A stretch of 36,555 bases of DNA from Gilliamella intestini (lineage in GTDB: Bacteria > Pseudomonadota > Gammaproteobacteria > Enterobacterales > Orbaceae). Below, one piece after another: positions 34,774 through 36,555 of this stretch. The stretch is taken from NCBI RefSeq assembly GCF_900094935.1, contig NZ_FMBA01000023.1:1-36555 (forward strand). Direction: 5' to 3'. How positions within the stretch are numbered: the stretch's first letter is position 1; each line of letters opens with the position of its first letter. Below the pieces are notes generated by a model that was not told the DNA's origin, searched no databases, and was given only the letters and a program-made list of their open reading frames with translations. A program made the position numbers and the translations under genes.

Positions 34774-36016
34774 TAGCGCCATATTCGTCGGTACCACGAC
34801 AATAAGGGTCGCCCCCTGGATCAGATGACTCACAAGGCTGGTGGTCCACATACCCGCCAAATAGGACAGCGAACCGACCGTGGCGAGTTTTGACGGGGAA
34901 GTCGTGGGTATTGCTCGTCCAGACCCTTGTATAAATAGGGTCCACTTCAGTATAATAACTACCACCATAATCAAAAACCTCCCCCCATTCACCCAAAAAG
35001 CCTCCTCCTATAACTCGAGTGTAACTGTTATTATCTGACGATGGCGTACCACCTACATTGCCTAAGGCTTCGTCTTTATAAAAAAAACTACTTGCGTTAG
35101 TTAAATCCTTTATTTGTGACATACGATAACCTAAACCATTACACCAGGCTAATTGTTTTGAATAGTAGGACACCTTTTTTCTACCGACAAACCACTGCCT
35201 TAACTGAAAACCATATTTGATTATTTCATTGCCTCCGCTGTCTTTACCCACTAACTCGAAGGTCTGTGGTAAATTTGGCTTAGCAATTGGCGCAGGAATG
35301 TCGTTATTTCCTTGTGCGATTGCCGATGGACCGGTTAACTTAACACGATACACAACAAAACAACCTTCATGGTTATAGTAGCGATGGTGAGATTTATCAT
35401 ATTGACCTTGATTATAATCACATCCTGTTAGTGGTGTCACCGCGGCAGTGATACCCGCGTGCGTCACTGGTGCCCATATCAAGTCAGTGGCATCTCCTTC
35501 TATCACTAAATCAAAAAACAAATTATTAGCACCTGTTGTTGGAAAATTAAGATGATATGATGCGGGATCGGTTGATTGAAGTAAAAATCCCCTATCTTTG
35601 TGCCATATATTAGGTGGACCAAAAAACTCTTGAGGCCGACCAGTAATATACTCCGTATAACCCTTCTTCATATTCGGCTTTGCGAATTTGACCTCACCCC
35701 ATTTTGATGGTGGCAATATTATGGCATCACTGCGATTATTACCGTTTTGGCCTGCCAATACCTGCGCGCTGCATAAAAACGACAATAGTAATGCGAGTGA
35801 TATCGCAAAAACGAGCAATGACCTAGATAATAACTTGAAAATCAGCAATATCCTTGACGGTAATTGTACCGATAACGCCAGCGATTCTATGGGCTTGGGT
35901 GATAAAAATAAGAGCTGAGTATGGTTTCGGCTATGATAAAACTGAAGTAGATTTAGGGCATAAGACTGGCAGTGTTTGGTGTTTGGTGTTTGGTGTTTGG
36001 TAATATGATAGTACAT
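34757..36016 (-). CDS. Secreted protein with variable C-terminal lectin/adhesin-like domain
   Basis: A protein of up to 419 residues that I cannot assign to a named family. After an unusually long, unconvincing N-terminus comes a hydrophobic segment ending SAQVLAGQNG (about residue 90), likely a signal peptide. The C-terminal third has WCNGLGYRMSQIKDLTNA, VIGGGFLGEWG, the VWTSNT motif, VDHQPCESSDP and a final ICVTP. This W-C-LGYR ... WG ... WTS ... C-V pattern recalls the C-type-lectin-like domains at the ends of invasin-type adhesins. Start choice is uncertain: ATG 36016 has an AGG about 9 bases upstream, but a 4 x 7-bp repeat follows at once, so the frame may be switchable. A partial paralogue lies upstream on the same strand. 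Confidence 0.65.
   Translation of the reverse strand: MYYHITKHQTPNTKHCQSYALNLLQFYHSRNHTQLLFLSPKPIESLALSVQLPSRILLIFKLLSRSLLVFAISLALLLSFLCSAQVLAGQNGNNRSDAIILPPSKWGEVKFAKPNMKKGYTEYITGRPQEFFGPPNIWHKDRGFLLQSTDPASYHLNFPTTGANNLFFDLVIEGDATDLIWAPVTHAGITAAVTPLTGCDYNQGQYDKSHHRYYNHEGCFVVYRVKLTGPSAIAQGNNDIPAPIAKPNLPQTFELVGKDSGGNEIIKYGFQLRQWFVGRKKVSYYSKQLAWCNGLGYRMSQIKDLTNASSFFYKDEALGNVGGTPSSDNNSYTRVIGGGFLGEWGEVFDYGGSYYTEVDPIYTRVWTSNTHDFPVKTRHGRFAVLFGGYVDHQPCESSDPGGDPYCRGTDEYGAICVTP
35973..36000 (-). repeat. Heptanucleotide tandem repeat, four perfect copies
   Basis: TGTTTGG is repeated four times without error on the plus strand (CCAAACA on the coding strand). It spans codons 6-15 after the apparent ATG at 36016. 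Because 7 is not a multiple of 3, gain or loss of one copy would shift the frame, and both other frames meet stops within about 15 codons. Confidence 0.9.
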
Positions 36017-36335
36017 AATATTCTACCTGTCAAATAATTATTTGTTTTATTTTGTTTTTTTATAATTGCACGCTCATTTAATGAGCTCTCCCCTTGTTAA
36101 AGGAGGACTAAATTGTAATCGCTTAAACACTAAAAAAACAGTTTTTTATTAATTTTTTGTAAGCAGTTGTAAAGAGATGTGTTTTAGTTAAAAAACGTTA
36201 AATAAAAACTTTAATAAAATAAAGGTCTTTTCTCGCAGTTTTTATTGGGAATAGTTAAGGCGTTTAAATAAGCTACCGCTGTTGCGGTAGCTAACTGCAA
36301 CAGCATAGCCCTGATTTAGGACAAAGCGCTAAACG
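36017..36335. other. 319-bp region between the tandem secreted-protein genes
   Basis: No gene is supported. It holds the 3' flank and terminator of the upstream paralogue (repeat 36266-36352) and the promoter region of the 34757-36016 gene. A short palindrome GCTCAT-TTA-ATGAGC lies at about 36071-36085. Confidence 0.5.
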
Positions 36336-36352
36336 CTAAGGTGTAACGCAAA
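36266..36352 (-). repeat. 87-bp exact direct repeat, copy 2
   Basis: Identical to 34687-34773, offset by 1579 bp. It includes the stop codon and the last codons of the partial paralogue, plus its terminator. Confidence 0.9.
36271..36292 (-). terminator. Terminator of the partial paralogue
   Basis: Same perfect 9-bp stem AGCTACCGC/GCGGTAGCT as at 34692-34713, followed on the minus strand by TTATTTAAA. Confidence 0.65.
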
Positions 36353-36555
36353 CAACGCCATGATGGTAGTAATTATGACAAAAAAAGTCGCTTGGATCAG
36401 ATGAATCACAAGGCTGGTGGTCCACCTCCCCGAGCCAAGAAATGATAGCGAACCGACTGATGCGACTTCTGCTTCCACCGTCGTAGGGTCTGGTATTGCT
36501 CGTCCAGACATATCCACTAATAGGATCCACTCCAGGATAATATTTTCCAAAATCT
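36336..36555 (-). CDS. Paralogue of the secreted lectin-like protein, C-terminal part (partial at window edge)
   Basis: Reading the minus strand in from the right edge gives DFGKYYPGVDPISGYVWTSN, then TRPYDGG, SRFAIISWLGEVDHQPCDSS, DPSDFFCHNYYHHGVVCVTP and a stop at 36336. This aligns with the end of the 34757-36016 protein: DYGGSYYTEVDPIYTRVWTS, RFAV, VDHQPCESSDP and ICVTP. The start and most of the protein are outside the window. A shorter frame starting at an internal Met (36530) is only part of this domain. The motifs WTSNT, RFA, VDHQPC and VCVTP are conserved, while the stretches between them differ strongly. Confidence 0.75.
   Translation of the reverse strand, partial: DFGKYYPGVDPISGYVWTSNTRPYDGGSRSRISRFAIISWLGEVDHQPCDSSDPSDFFCHNYYHHGVVCVTP

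Noticed and set aside
36329-36550. 73-codon open frame at the right edge
   Set aside because: The neighbouring frame (36336-36555) carries the WTSNT, VDHQPC and CVTP motifs shared with the paralogue; this frame does not.
1-36555. tRNA, rRNA genes or CRISPR arrays
   Set aside because: I looked for T-loop signatures, rRNA-like conserved stretches and regularly spaced short repeats and saw none on either strand.

Overview
The window is a low-GC gammaproteobacterial chromosome segment. Its housekeeping proteins (GuaA, CysK, RuvAB, DnaX, AckA/Pta, NlpD, RsmI) look enterobacterial-like, while intergenic DNA is extremely A/T-rich and there are several large autotransporters. This combination suggests the family Orbaceae, such as a Gilliamella-like insect-gut symbiont. 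That is an inference from protein similarity and composition; no rRNA or tRNA gene is present to confirm it.

Layout. 1-1802 is the edge of a decaying genomic island: the 5' part of an IS481-type transposase gene cuts into an AlpA-type regulator remnant, followed by a P4-type tyrosine integrase broken by one frameshift. The integrase starts about 200 bp from the 3' end of guaA, a known island integration site. 2003-7701 holds guaA, a large ESPR autotransporter and, just upstream of it, a HlyC-family (toxin acyltransferase) protein that lacks both catalytic residues. 8126-14670 holds the acetate pathway (ackA-pta, with an FNR-like box), the divergent yfbV-priC pair, an unknown membrane protein and cysK. 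14778-20631 holds ruvAB and a second autotransporter with about eleven glycine-rich repeats. 20945-25084 holds dnaX-ybaB, with a complete programmed frameshift signal for the gamma subunit, and ubiX-yhbP. 25358-29337 holds a secreted DUF4432 (aldose-epimerase-like) protein under an apparent LacI-type operator, tdk, gpmA and nlpD. 29676-34385 holds rsmI, a 0.7 kb repeat region, ychF, moeA, an EamA transporter and a small lipoprotein. 34757-36555 holds two tandem paralogous secreted proteins. They have identical 3' ends but strongly diverged C-terminal codons, and the complete one has a 4 x 7-bp tandem repeat just after its apparent start codon.

Themes. Core metabolism and DNA-maintenance genes are interleaved with surface or secreted proteins that carry hallmarks of variability: in-frame and out-of-frame short tandem repeats, repeat-built passengers and duplicated variable C-termini. 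Gene neighbourhoods differ from Escherichia coli in several places: ybaB is not followed by recR, nlpD is not followed by rpoS, and guaA has no adjacent guaB. The most notable candidates for follow-up are the catalytically degenerate HlyC-like/autotransporter pair and the heptamer-repeat, variable-C-terminus protein pair at the right edge.
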